DNA of 64,000 nucleotides, from assembly GCA_022827225.1 (NCBI GenBank), contig JAJDTJ010000129.1, positions 62,001 to 126,000 on the forward strand, given 5' to 3'. Position numbers and translations under genes: made by a program. Below the pieces are notes generated by a model that saw only the letters and a program-made list of their open reading frames with translations, ran no database searches and was not told the origin of the DNA. The stretch is from Candidatus Poribacteria bacterium (GTDB lineage: Bacteria; Poribacteria; WGA-4E; WGA-3G). This document shows, piece by piece, positions 35,628-44,230 of the stretch. The first letter of the stretch is position 1. Each line of letters starts with the position of its first letter.

Positions 35628-36019
35628 TTTTCATCAGAAGCCCGATATTTAAAAACATTTTTTCTTTGATAGAGATAGACCACCAGCACTCCTGCAATTG
35701 ATCCCAGCACATCTGCCACCCAATCTGCAAGCGTAGCGCACCTCCCAGGGACAAACGTCTGATGCCATTCATCGCTTGCCCCATAGAGGATAGAGATCGC
35801 CGCTGCCAAACCCCATATCAATGTTGACGGTATTATAGAAGGTTTCGCTTTCACAAATGCCCACGCCAGCAATCCGCCGAGTATCGCGTATTCGATAAAA
35901 TGGTAGAGTTTGTCAATCGTCAACCACTCAAATTTCGGCATCGGAAGCGATGGTTGCTCCATAGAGGAAACGACAAAAATGAGTGCCATATATAGCAGAG
36001 ACGGTACCCAGTATTTCAT
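35624..36019 (-). CDS. VanZ-like membrane protein
   Basis: 131 residues with four predicted membrane helices. Family signature: TIDKLYHFIEYAILGGLLAW and LYGASDEWHQTFVPGR, then WVADVLGSIAGVLVV. VanZ-family proteins confer low-level teicoplanin resistance in enterococci; most bacterial members have no known role. No Shine-Dalgarno is visible; the ATG is followed directly by the first helix. A dyad repeat lies just upstream. Confidence 0.9.
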   Translation of the reverse strand: MKYWVPSLLYMALIFVVSSMEQPSLPMPKFEWLTIDKLYHFIEYAILGGLLAWAFVKAKPSIIPSTLIWGLAAAISILYGASDEWHQTFVPGRCATLADWVADVLGSIAGVLVVYLYQRKNVFKYRASDEN

Positions 36020-36039
36020 CAGTAGTTATCAATATCGGT

Positions 36040-36113
36040 TAGAGAAGTCTGTAAAGTTTCTAAAGTTAGAGAAGTCTGTAAAGTTTTCAACTTTGAAACT
36101 TTAGCACACTTCA
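36040..36113. repeat. 27-bp tandem repeat with inverted tail upstream of VanZ gene
   Basis: TAGAGAAGTCTGTAAAGTTT starts at 36041 and again at 36068 (period 27). It is followed by AACTTTGAAACTTTAGC, complementary to the CTAAAGTT core. The same words occur inside 24318-24502. Confidence 0.6.
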
Positions 36114-36121
36114 CAATTTTC

Positions 36122-38095
36122 TTACTGACGACTGCCCAAAGCATTGAGGATTGCATCTACATCGTAGACGCAGCCGCCCCATGTGCCACCGCCGACGGAT
36201 TGTAACGCTGCCCAGAGGCGTGTATCGTCTGGTAACGCTTCATCCGGTGATAGGTCGGGTCTCGGTTGTCGTTCCGCTAACAGGCGTTCACCGGCTGCTG
36301 CGCCGAACTGCTCACTACCGTGTCCGACTAAATCGATGCTCCCTATGAGTCGTCGAGTATCAATTGCAATCTGAATTATGTCGCCATCAAGCACCTTTCC
36401 GATGGGACCACCGGCGAGTGCCTCCGGTCCGACGTGTCCGATACATGCTCCTGTTGAGACTCCAGAGAACCGAGCATCTGTGATTAAGGCGATGTTCTTC
36501 CCAAACGAAAGATGTTTCAGTGCTGCTGTTATTTGGTAAACTTCCTCCATGCCTGTTCCCTGAGGACCGCGGCAGCATAGCACCATAATGTCTCCCGGTT
36601 GGATGCTCGTTTCTCTCTGATCTTTGAGTGCCTGTATAGCATCAGATTCTCGGACGAAAACGCGTGCTGGTCCTGTCATCCGATATACACCATCGGCATC
36701 TACGACGCTCGGATCGATAGCGGTACTTTTGATAACGGACCCTTCCGGTGCGAGGTTACCGCGCGGGAAGGTGACAGTACTCGTCAAGCCCCTCGTTTTC
36801 GCTGCATCAGGGCTTAAAATCACTTCGTTAGGGGCAACGTTATCCTGTTCTTCCAGAATTTCGCGGACGCGTGTACGTCGCTCTGAGGCTGCCCACCAGT
36901 CGAGGTTACGCCCCAGCGTTTCACCGGTCGCTGTTAGCACATCTTCGTTGAGGCATCCGAGTTCACGCAGATGGAGCATCACCTCGGGTACACCTCCGGC
37001 AAGGAAAACTCGGATCGTGGGATGTCCAACAGGTCCATTCGGGAGAACATCGACAAGGCGCGGGACATTCTGGTTCACCTCCGTCCAATCGTCTATCGTC
37101 GGACGTTGGAGTCCAGCAGCGTGTGCAATTGCGGGGATATGCAGCAGGAGGTTCGTCGAACCGCCGAACGCTGCGTGTACGACCATAGCGTTCCGAATCG
37201 CCTCTGGTGTAACGATGTCGTTCATGGTTAACCCTTTTGCTGCTAAATTCACGACGGCGCGTGCGGAACGGAGTCCCATATCGGACCAGATGTTCTGACC
37301 GGACGGTGCTAACGCTGTATGTGTTAAACTCAGTCCTAAGGCTTCACCGACGACCTGTGATGTCGCTGCGGTTCCGAGGAATTGGCAACCACCGCCCGGT
37401 GTCGCGCAGGCACGGCATCCCATATCCGCGGCATCTTGTAGGCTAATCTCGCCGTGTGCGAAACGTGCTCCAATCGTCTGTATTTTTCCAGCGTCTTCGC
37501 CCGTCGTCGGTGGCAGTGTTACACCACCGGGAACGAGGACAGCCGGTAAATCCCGCATTGAAGATAGTGCCATCATCATGGCAGGTAAACCTTTATCGCA
37601 GGTCGCAACACCGACAACGCCTTTCCGAGTCGGCAGGGAACGGATAAGTCTGCGGAAAATCTGTGCTGCATCGTTACGGTAGGCGAGACTGTCCATCATA
37701 CCGACGGTGCCTTGTGTCCGTCCGTCGCATGGATCTGAACAGTATCCGGCAAAAGGGATCGCCGCGAGTTCCTTGAGTTCGTGTGCAACTGCCTGCATGA
37801 GCAGCCCGACCTCCCAATGCCCGGTGTGATACCCCAGCGCGATAGGGCTGCCATCAGGCGCGCGGATACCGCCCTGTGTGCTGAGAATGAGGAATTCCTC
37901 TCGTCGGAGTTCTGTCGGTGCCCACCCCATTGCGGTGTTGTGGCTCAAGCCGAAGATATCGCCGCTCGGTCGAGTGAGGAGCATCTCCGCCGTGAGGGGT
38001 AGGCTACCTTCGGGACCGGCGGCGTGTGTTTCGATATTATAGATGTCGTTATCACCGGTTTCTAAGATGTCAGCGTAGGTAATCTTTTTTGCCAT
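36122..38095 (-). CDS. IlvD/Edd-family dehydratase, YjhG/YagF (xylonate dehydratase) type
   Basis: 657 residues, matching the about 655 of the YjhG/YagF subgroup. These Fe-S enzymes dehydrate sugar acids such as D-xylonate to 2-keto-3-deoxy acids. Visible: LSHNTAMGWAPTELRREEFL, YCSDPCDGRTQGTVGMMDSL with a cluster cysteine, VATCDKGLPAMMMAL with a second, GCRACATPGGGCQFLGTAATSQ with the third, and ALITDARFSGVSTGACIGHV near the end. GGAGACAAGG precedes the ATG. IlvD itself is shorter and lacks the N-terminal extension, so branched-chain synthesis is less likely. Fits a sugar-acid catabolic neighbourhood with the RraA-like aldolase. Confidence 0.88.
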   Translation of the reverse strand: MAKKITYADILETGDNDIYNIETHAAGPEGSLPLTAEMLLTRPSGDIFGLSHNTAMGWAPTELRREEFLILSTQGGIRAPDGSPIALGYHTGHWEVGLLMQAVAHELKELAAIPFAGYCSDPCDGRTQGTVGMMDSLAYRNDAAQIFRRLIRSLPTRKGVVGVATCDKGLPAMMMALSSMRDLPAVLVPGGVTLPPTTGEDAGKIQTIGARFAHGEISLQDAADMGCRACATPGGGCQFLGTAATSQVVGEALGLSLTHTALAPSGQNIWSDMGLRSARAVVNLAAKGLTMNDIVTPEAIRNAMVVHAAFGGSTNLLLHIPAIAHAAGLQRPTIDDWTEVNQNVPRLVDVLPNGPVGHPTIRVFLAGGVPEVMLHLRELGCLNEDVLTATGETLGRNLDWWAASERRTRVREILEEQDNVAPNEVILSPDAAKTRGLTSTVTFPRGNLAPEGSVIKSTAIDPSVVDADGVYRMTGPARVFVRESDAIQALKDQRETSIQPGDIMVLCCRGPQGTGMEEVYQITAALKHLSFGKNIALITDARFSGVSTGACIGHVGPEALAGGPIGKVLDGDIIQIAIDTRRLIGSIDLVGHGSEQFGAAAGERLLAERQPRPDLSPDEALPDDTRLWAALQSVGGGTWGGCVYDVDAILNALGSRQ

Positions 38096-38160
38096 TATGC
38101 CTTGTCTCCATTTTTACTCTCTATAATGTTGGGATGGTTTCTTGCGCTTGTCTAAACTTT

Positions 38161-38727
38161 CTATTCAAACAACTGGGCAACTGGGCATGTAAACCCTTCA
38201 ACGACATCTTCACCTGTCAGTGTATCTTCATAAGCCAGCAGCGTGAAATCGCTTTCAGAACGATAGACCATGACAGTCTTCGCAACCGGCTCAATAACCC
38301 AGACGAGGCGTGTTCCCGCTTTCAGGTAAGCCAGTGCCTTTTCCGTGACATCATACTGCTTGTCTGTCGGTGATACGATCTCAATAGCAAGATCAGGCGC
38401 TAGGGGGAATCCTTTTAATTTATCTTTTGACAACCGTTCTGTCGAGACAAATCCAATATCAGGTTTTACTACCCGATCACCTAATTGAAATGTTGTTTCT
38501 ACAATATACAAACGTCCTAATTTATTTTCACGAACGTGTGATGCCAAAAGAAAATGGACGTTAGACCCTATTTCACCATGTACAATTGCCGCAGCTGCCA
38601 TAGGTACTAATTCTCCTTTTATATACTCATACCCCTCTAAATCGTTTTCAAGAAACTCCTCCATCGTCATAGTTGTCTGTGCTGGTATTTCTTGAATAGA
38701 TTCAGGGTTGGTCTGCGAATTATGCAT
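38161..38727 (-). CDS. Uma2-family putative nuclease (PD-(D/E)XK fold)
   Basis: 188 residues from ATG 38727 (GGAGG with 8-nt spacing; an upstream GTG overlaps the ribosome site). Typical Uma2/DUF820 layout: TMEEFLENDLEGYEYIKGEL, VVKPDIGFVSTERL with the active-site Asp, PDLAIEIVSPTD with Glu, and RLVWVIEP. The family has the restriction-endonuclease fold, is greatly expanded in cyanobacteria and similar genomes, and its role is unknown; one proposal is a role in mobile DNA. One of three Uma2 genes in the window. The 38096-38160 gap is plain. Confidence 0.9.
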   Translation of the reverse strand: MHNSQTNPESIQEIPAQTTMTMEEFLENDLEGYEYIKGELVPMAAAAIVHGEIGSNVHFLLASHVRENKLGRLYIVETTFQLGDRVVKPDIGFVSTERLSKDKLKGFPLAPDLAIEIVSPTDKQYDVTEKALAYLKAGTRLVWVIEPVAKTVMVYRSESDFTLLAYEDTLTGEDVVEGFTCPVAQLFE

Positions 38728-38749
38728 CTGTTCCACCTCCGTGTCGTGT

Positions 38750-40990
38750 CTATTTCCTACTGTGGCGAGAGATGAGTTTTATAACTTCGACTCTCCCTGC
38801 TTTTACCTCTGCGTCATCTACCTCAATTTGTAGCATCCCAATTATGCCTTTAGTAAACGTCCAGTCCAACCTTGCACCATCTATCGCTGTGCTACCCATA
38901 TTATTTCGCAGTGTCGTATCTGCGCCTTTGTCAAGGAGGAGTTTCACTGTCTCGGCACGTCCGAGGAACGCCGCTGTATGCAATGCCGTTGCCCCGTCCC
39001 GGCTTTTTATATTCACATCGGCACCATGTTCAAGAAGCACTGCTACAATTTCCGTATGTCCCATCAATGCGGCAGTTGCCAACAATGTGCTACCAGATTG
39101 AGGGTCCATTGTATTCGGATCTGCATCACCTGCTAATGCCTGTTTCATCGTTGTCAGGTCGCCGGTGAACGCTGCTCCTGATAAGTCCGGCAGTTGGGAT
39201 GTGGTTGCTGGGTTGAGCGTACCGTCAACGGCGAAGATTTTCGATATCTCGTCCCTACCCGCTTTCATGACTGCGATATCTTTTGACTTAACATCTACGC
39301 CTACCATACCGCCAATGAACGCTGTAGTTCGCCAATCGAGATGCAGGGCATCTGCTGGTGTCCCGCCATCATCATTGCGTACCTGCAGGCTGGCACCGTT
39401 TTCGAGAAGAAGTTTCGCTATGTCCGCCCTACCAAAAACTGCGGCACCATGCAACGGTGTACTGCCGTTATCGTCTTGTATATTAACATCGGCACCGTTT
39501 TCAATGAGAAGACGAGCTGCTTCAGTTTGTCCGTGAATCACACTCCATGCTAAGGGATTTATGTTTAAATCGTCGTCTGGTGCGTTGACATCGGCACCTT
39601 CTGTGATGTAGCGTTTCATCGCTGGCAGGTCCCCGATACGTGCGGCATGCCACAACCCTTCTTCGGGCAATTGGATAAATTGCTTCATATCAAACTCGCC
39701 AGGTCGCATAACGAACGGTGGTCGTGGTCGTTTTCTCCAAATAGGCATGCCATCGGCAATCTCATCCAATATATCGTTTTTCCGGGTTCTGATGAAGTCA
39801 CGCACTCTTGCAATCTCGTTCTCAAAAGTCTGTTTTTCACCCCGGCCACCCCATCTCTCCTCCTGAAAAACGCGCTGCTCTGGCAATAGATGCGGTGTAA
39901 TCATTTTAGCAATCCTGTCTAATTCAGTGATTAATTCGCCCTCGTTCCAATGGCTTTTAACAAGTTCTGTCATCGTTTTCGCGTATTGTTCGCGTCCCGC
40001 CTCAAGTTGATAAAGCCTGTAGGCGATCAACCCTTGTGTCTTGACTGAAATCGGTGCCCGCGAGTTTCTCTGGAAATCAAGCATGCTAAATTTCATAAAC
40101 AGCGAATCTGCACCCCACGGTAGGAAATGAAACTTGTCTGTCTCCGGATTAAGATAGATAAAGAAATTATTGGTATTCCCAGCATAACCATCCCAGAAAC
40201 CGAGTAGACTTTCTATTGCCCAGAACCGGTAAAAGCTATCCAAATCAACGATTTCACCAATGGCTGCTTCGGTTGATTGTTTATCTGCAAGCACGTTAAT
40301 TAACGCGATGATTTTTTCCCTACCGAGTGCATCGTCGCCACGTTTGTGTTCAAAGCTGTTTTCCCACGCCTCGTTAAAATCGACGACAGTGCCTTCGTAA
40401 AGCGTGCCTTTATCGTTTCCAAAGGCACGTTTTAAAAATGGTGGACGGACGGTTTCCACATGCGAATAAATACCGAGACTCTTACCATTCACAGTTACCT
40501 TCGCATACGCGCATCGCGGCGCTGGAGAACCGATCGCGTTAAACAAGGCATACCCCATAAATTGGCTCACTTGGCTTATGTCCTGTTTATTGTTATTAAG
40601 CGTCAGGTTCGTCAATCCTTCTATCTCAGCCGCTGTGTCGATATGATTTAATTTTATTTTAAGGGAAGGACGTGTATGGCTCTGTGAACCGATGAACCCT
40701 TTCTTGCGGATCCCGACTTTCGGAAACACCACACCGTTGATGCTTACGCTCGCTTCAACATACGTATAGGGATGATCCAGCGGACCGAACTGCCGCTTCT
40801 CGTTCAGTGCACTCACAAAATCCCGGGACTGATACCGAATCGTATTCCAATCCTTCTTTGAAACGGTAATCTGTACATCTATGACCTGATCCGTTGGGAA
40901 GATGTCATCTAAGGTCAGTTCTTTTGCGCTGCTATAGGCAGCGATCCCGAAACAGAGTGCTGTCGCTAAACATATTATCAATTTTGTCAT
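38750..40990 (-). CDS. Secreted CotH-kinase protein with two ankyrin modules
   Basis: 746 residues. Signal peptide 1-22. A CotH kinase domain spans about 30-410: NLTLNNNKQDIS, CAYAKVTVNGKSLGIYSHVE, FLKRAFGNDKGTLYEG and HFLPWGADS with the presumed catalytic Asp. CotH proteins are atypical protein kinases first known from Bacillus spores. Ankyrin repeats lie at about 445-560 and 605-715 (TPLHGAAVFGRADIAKLLLE; TALHTAAFLGRAETVKLLLD). Each block ends in the same non-ankyrin tail (LDWRTTAFIGGMVGV, KAGRDEISKIF; LDWTFTKGIIGMLQI, KAGRVEVIKLI), so the ankyrin-plus-tail module was duplicated. AGGAG precedes the ATG. Confidence 0.88.
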   Translation of the reverse strand: MTKLIICLATALCFGIAAYSSAKELTLDDIFPTDQVIDVQITVSKKDWNTIRYQSRDFVSALNEKRQFGPLDHPYTYVEASVSINGVVFPKVGIRKKGFIGSQSHTRPSLKIKLNHIDTAAEIEGLTNLTLNNNKQDISQVSQFMGYALFNAIGSPAPRCAYAKVTVNGKSLGIYSHVETVRPPFLKRAFGNDKGTLYEGTVVDFNEAWENSFEHKRGDDALGREKIIALINVLADKQSTEAAIGEIVDLDSFYRFWAIESLLGFWDGYAGNTNNFFIYLNPETDKFHFLPWGADSLFMKFSMLDFQRNSRAPISVKTQGLIAYRLYQLEAGREQYAKTMTELVKSHWNEGELITELDRIAKMITPHLLPEQRVFQEERWGGRGEKQTFENEIARVRDFIRTRKNDILDEIADGMPIWRKRPRPPFVMRPGEFDMKQFIQLPEEGLWHAARIGDLPAMKRYITEGADVNAPDDDLNINPLAWSVIHGQTEAARLLIENGADVNIQDDNGSTPLHGAAVFGRADIAKLLLENGASLQVRNDDGGTPADALHLDWRTTAFIGGMVGVDVKSKDIAVMKAGRDEISKIFAVDGTLNPATTSQLPDLSGAAFTGDLTTMKQALAGDADPNTMDPQSGSTLLATAALMGHTEIVAVLLEHGADVNIKSRDGATALHTAAFLGRAETVKLLLDKGADTTLRNNMGSTAIDGARLDWTFTKGIIGMLQIEVDDAEVKAGRVEVIKLISRHSRK

Positions 40991-41142
40991 CTTTTTCTCC
41001 TATTTCTTGGATTCCAATTTGCAATGCAATTAGTATAGCACATTTTAGATTTTTATTCTTGTTAATTCTGGCTGTCACTTACCCGTATTTTTTTTGAAGT
41101 GTTGTGATGAAAGGTTTTTGGTGAGAAAGATGTCTGAATCGC

Positions 41143-41171
41143 TTGACGCAGCAGTAAATGTCTGCTAATAT
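41143..41171 (+). promoter_or_regulatory. Promoter of the dppA-like gene
   Basis: TTGACG (41143-41148), 17-bp spacer, TAATAT (41166-41171). The predicted start is about 41178, downstream of the longer open frame's first ATG at 41158, which supports the start at 41221. Confidence 0.6.
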
Positions 41172-41220
41172 GCTGAAACAAGGAAACCTACGGAATCCAG
41201 CAGAAGGAGAGAATAAAATC

Positions 41221-42036
41221 ATGCGGGTACTGATTATGTCTGATATGGAAGGTGTCAGCGGTATTGTCGTGTGGGATCAGGTCAGCGGTGGTGCGGCGAT
41301 GTTTGAAGAGGGACGGCATCTTTATACGGAAGAGATTAACGCCGCGGTGCGCGGTGCGAAAGCGGCAGGTGCGTCGGAGGTCGTCGTTGTGGATTGCCAC
41401 GGTGCAGGACAGGGGTGGACATTTAACTCGCTCATCCCGGATAAGATTCATCCAGATTGCGAATGGGTTGCCCATCACGGGTGGGGACGCTACGACGATA
41501 TGTGGGAAGACGGGTGTGATGCCTGTCTACTTATCGGTATGCATGCCCGTAACGGTACACCTGATGGCGTACTGTGTCATACCATCTCGAGTGTGCAGTA
41601 CCGGAATCTCTGGTTCAACGATGATTTGGTCGGTGAAACTGGTGTGAACGCTGCGCTCAATGGTGCTTACGGTGTGCCGATCGCGCTTGTTACAGGCGAC
41701 GCGGCAGTCTGTCGAGAAGCCAAAGAGCTCCTCGGCGATGAACTGCCGACAGTCGCTGTGAAAAAAGGGTTAAGTCGATTTAGCGCGAGACAATTGCCAC
41801 CGGTTCGCGCGCGTCAATTGATTGAAGACGCGACGAAAGCGGCACTCACGGATTTAACACGCGTTAAACCGTACGTCCCGGATACACCGACGACAATCAA
41901 GATTGAACTTGCAAGTGTGGAAAAACTTGCAGAATTCAAGGGGCGGTCAGGCATCGAGATAACCGGTCCTGTCACCGTTGAGAGCCGGGCGAAAGATTGG
42001 TTAACAGCGTGGAACCAGTTCTGGCCTCACGTTTAA
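41221..42036 (+). CDS. dppA: M55-family D-aminopeptidase (DppA type)
   Basis: 271 residues from ATG 41221, with AAGGAG 11 nt upstream and a promoter that begins after the alternative ATG at 41158. Zinc metallopeptidases of this family cleave D-Ala-containing peptides. The N-terminal metal ligands lie in MSDMEGVSGI (D8, E10), further ligands in VDCHGAG and LIGMHARNG, and GDAAVCREA follows. In Bacillus DppA works with a dipeptide permease; none is beside this gene. Its last four bases overlap the convergent VOC gene. Confidence 0.9.
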   Translation: MRVLIMSDMEGVSGIVVWDQVSGGAAMFEEGRHLYTEEINAAVRGAKAAGASEVVVVDCHGAGQGWTFNSLIPDKIHPDCEWVAHHGWGRYDDMWEDGCDACLLIGMHARNGTPDGVLCHTISSVQYRNLWFNDDLVGETGVNAALNGAYGVPIALVTGDAAVCREAKELLGDELPTVAVKKGLSRFSARQLPPVRARQLIEDATKAALTDLTRVKPYVPDTPTTIKIELASVEKLAEFKGRSGIEITGPVTVESRAKDWLTAWNQFWPHV

Positions 42037-42455
42037 GATTCGTCAAGCACGTCAAGCGGATCGCCGGAAGCGTCTTTACGTTCTAAGATTTCGACCTCGT
42101 AGCCGTCGGGATCGGTGATGAACGCCATCTTCATACCACCGGACGTGAACTGTTTGCGCCATTCATCGGGCCAAATCTCCAATCCGGCTTTCTCTAACCC
42201 GTCGCAAAATTCGACAATATCTGGAACACCGATAGCGAAGTGCATCAGGTCCTCTTGGACCTGAAGATCGAAATCGGGTGAGTAGGTCAACTCTAAGGTA
42301 TGTGCATTGCCTGGAAGTTCGAGATGTACGATCTGGTTGCCTGCCGGGGATTTATCGCTCCTGCTGAGGACTTTAAACCCTAAGTGATCGCAATACCAGT
42401 TGATAGAACCGTCGAGGTCGCTGACGCGAACCCGTGTATGTAAAAAAACTGCCAT
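42033..42455 (-). CDS. Glyoxalase I-like VOC-superfamily protein
   Basis: 140 residues from ATG 42455 with AAGGAGA 6 nt upstream; the frame extends to 42485 without a ribosome site. Two beta-alpha-beta-beta-beta modules. Metal ligands in glyoxalase positions: H6 (FLHTRVRV), E in HLELPG/HTLELTY, H in DLMHFAIGV, E in GYEVEILE. The set suits lactoylglutathione lyase, which removes methylglyoxal; other VOC enzymes share the pattern. Monocistronic, promoter at 42486-42514. Confidence 0.85.
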   Translation of the reverse strand: MAVFLHTRVRVSDLDGSINWYCDHLGFKVLSRSDKSPAGNQIVHLELPGNAHTLELTYSPDFDLQVQEDLMHFAIGVPDIVEFCDGLEKAGLEIWPDEWRKQFTSGGMKMAFITDPDGYEVEILERKDASGDPLDVLDES

Positions 42456-42485
42456 GTCAGTCTCCTTTTTAAGAATTGTGAGCAC

Positions 42486-42514
42486 ATGATAACATACCCG
42501 GTAGATTTTGGCAA
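42486..42514 (-). promoter_or_regulatory. Promoter of the VOC gene
   Basis: Minus strand TTGCCA (42514-42509), 17-bp spacer, TATCAT (42491-42486), about 30 bp before the ATG. Confidence 0.6.
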
Positions 42515-42552
42515 GGGCGTTATTCTAATGTTCTAATCGTGGTTATTTTTTG

Positions 42553-42581
42553 TTGAAAATTGATATAATCGTGTGTATAAT
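42553..42581 (+). promoter_or_regulatory. Promoter of the decayed hicA
   Basis: TTGAAA (42553-42558), 17-bp spacer, TATAAT (42576-42581). Near-consensus, and directly in front of the hicA remnant, so the locus may still be transcribed. Confidence 0.55.
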
Positions 42582-42765
42582 GAATCTTAATTAAACATCT
42601 CAAGAAGCACGGTTGTTTTTTGATTCGTGAAGGGAAAAGGCACGCCGTATGGGGAAACTCTGTAATGAAGTAATGAATACGAAAACTCCTGTGTCTCGCC
42701 ATGCTGAAATTGATAATCAATTGGCTAAAGAAATCTGTAAACAGTTAGCGATCCCAACGCTATAA
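42580..42765 (+). pseudogene. hicA: hicA-like toxin gene broken by an 8-bp tandem duplication
   Basis: Joining three frames gives a complete HicA/YcfA: MNL, then IKHLKKHGCFLIREGKRHAV, WGNSVMNTKTPVSRHAEID, NQLAKEICKQLAIPTL, ending at TAA 42763-42765. GCFLIREGKRHAVWGN and PVSRHAEI are the dsRNA-binding core with the conserved histidine. The frame breaks at 42656-42676, where GTAATGAA occurs twice in tandem; removing one copy restores the frame. A second shift (one extra A near 42589) separates MNL from IKHLK, or the original start lay elsewhere. No hicB is adjacent. A 38-codon frame from ATG 42649 keeps the C-terminal half. Confidence 0.7.
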
Positions 42766-42788
42766 GTTGCCTAAATGTGCTCCGTGTA

Positions 42789-42818
42789 CTTGTGATGCCA
42801 CCCACACGTTAACGTATG
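42789..42818. repeat. 19-bp repeat plus hairpin, copy 2
   Basis: CTTGTGATGCCACCCACAC identical to 5048-5066, continuing into the palindrome CCACACGTTAACGTATGG (one mismatch). It lies between the hicA remnant and the sulfatase ATG. Confidence 0.5.
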
Positions 42819-42840
42819 GAGAAACTACGGAATAATTAAG

Positions 42841-44220
42841 ATGACCCGAAAAACTGATAGACCCAACGTTCTCTTTATCATGTCGGACCAGCACCGGTAC
42901 GACTATCTCGAAACCGCTGAGAATGCGCCGTCAGCACTCAATACCCCCAATCTGCGACGGTTAGCGGAAGCTGGTGTGAGTTTTCCAAACTGCACAGTTA
43001 ATGCGCCAGTTTGCGCACCCTCGCGGATTGCACTTGCATCCGGACTGCAACCGTCTCGCGTGGGCGCGGTGGATAACGGCAGTTTTCTGCCTGCCACTGT
43101 GCCGACCTACTATCAGCAACTCCGCGACCACGGCTATCGTGTCGGATGCGTTGGAAAACTCGACCTTGCCAAACCAGATGGCTATAACGGACGCTACGGT
43201 GACCGTCCCCGGACCTACAGTTGGGGTTTCACGCATCCTGAAGAGTGTGAAGGTAAGATGCACGCCGGAAGTTCGCCAACACCTATCGGTCCCTATACCC
43301 ACTATCTTGAGAAAAAAGGTATGCTCAAGGCGTTTCATGAAGACTATCGGAAACGCAGTCGCGGCGGCTGGGTTAAAGGCGGTTCACACGATTCTGTCCT
43401 CTCAACAGAAGATTTCGCGGATACTTACATCGGCAGGCGCGCGACTGAATTTATTGAGACCATTCCGGACGACTTCCCGTGGCACATGTTCGTCAGTTTC
43501 GTCGGACCCCACGACCCGTTCGATCCGCCCACTGAATACGGCGACAAATATCGGAATGCGGAGATGCCGCCGCCTATTGTTGACGATATGGAAGGGAAGC
43601 CTGAATGGGTGAAGCGACGCGTCGTCGATATCAGTCCGGAAGAGATTGCCATAACACGCCAACAATACTGTGCCGCGACGGAGCTCATTGATGACCAAAT
43701 CGGCGAGATGCTTCGTGCCCTCGAACAGCGAGGGATGCTTGAGAATACCTATATCATTTATTCCAGCGACCATGGCGAAATGCTCGGTGATCACGGACTC
43801 TATACCAAGAGTGTCGCTTATGAAGCCTCCCTGCAAGTGCCCCTTATCGTCGCTGGACCCGGCATCCCAAAAAACCAAATTTCAGACGGTTTGGTTGAAC
43901 TCATTGACCTGAACCCGACGATCTGTGATTTCGCGGGTGTGCCGGTGTTACCTCGAATCGATGCCCGCTCTATCGCACCGCTGCTGCGTGGTGAAACTGA
44001 AACGCATCGATCCGAAACCGTCAGTGCGCTGCGAACCTTCCGGTGTATCCGTACGGCGACCCACAAACTCATCGAAAACTATAACGACGTGACCGAATTA
44101 TACGATTTGGAAAACGACCCTGACGAACTGCACAATATTGCGCAGTCGGAACGCCAAATTGCTGGCACACTCAGAGGACGTTTAGGCAGACGGTTCCGAT
44201 CGGAGTTAGGCAAAGCCTAA
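42841..44220 (+). CDS. Type I sulfatase (choline-sulfatase/N-sulfoglucosamine type)
   Basis: 459 residues. Formylglycine cysteine C58 in VCAPSRIALASG; the metal aspartates are in MSDQHRYDYL and SDHGEMLGDHGLY; KLDLAKPDGYNGR carries the second-shell lysine/histidine region. Closer to choline-sulfatase and SGSH-type S1 subfamilies than the sulfatase at 10825. No signal peptide, so it is probably cytoplasmic. GGAG lies about 19 nt before the ATG, a poor site. Followed after 10 nt by a membrane M28 peptidase, probably the same transcript. Confidence 0.92.
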   Translation: MTRKTDRPNVLFIMSDQHRYDYLETAENAPSALNTPNLRRLAEAGVSFPNCTVNAPVCAPSRIALASGLQPSRVGAVDNGSFLPATVPTYYQQLRDHGYRVGCVGKLDLAKPDGYNGRYGDRPRTYSWGFTHPEECEGKMHAGSSPTPIGPYTHYLEKKGMLKAFHEDYRKRSRGGWVKGGSHDSVLSTEDFADTYIGRRATEFIETIPDDFPWHMFVSFVGPHDPFDPPTEYGDKYRNAEMPPPIVDDMEGKPEWVKRRVVDISPEEIAITRQQYCAATELIDDQIGEMLRALEQRGMLENTYIIYSSDHGEMLGDHGLYTKSVAYEASLQVPLIVAGPGIPKNQISDGLVELIDLNPTICDFAGVPVLPRIDARSIAPLLRGETETHRSETVSALRTFRCIRTATHKLIENYNDVTELYDLENDPDELHNIAQSERQIAGTLRGRLGRRFRSELGKA

Positions 44221-44230
44221 ACGAATTAGG

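Noticed and set aside
36624..37298. Long plus-strand frame opposite the YjhG-type dehydratase
   Set aside because: Arg/Ser-rich shadow of the real gene, without any family pattern.
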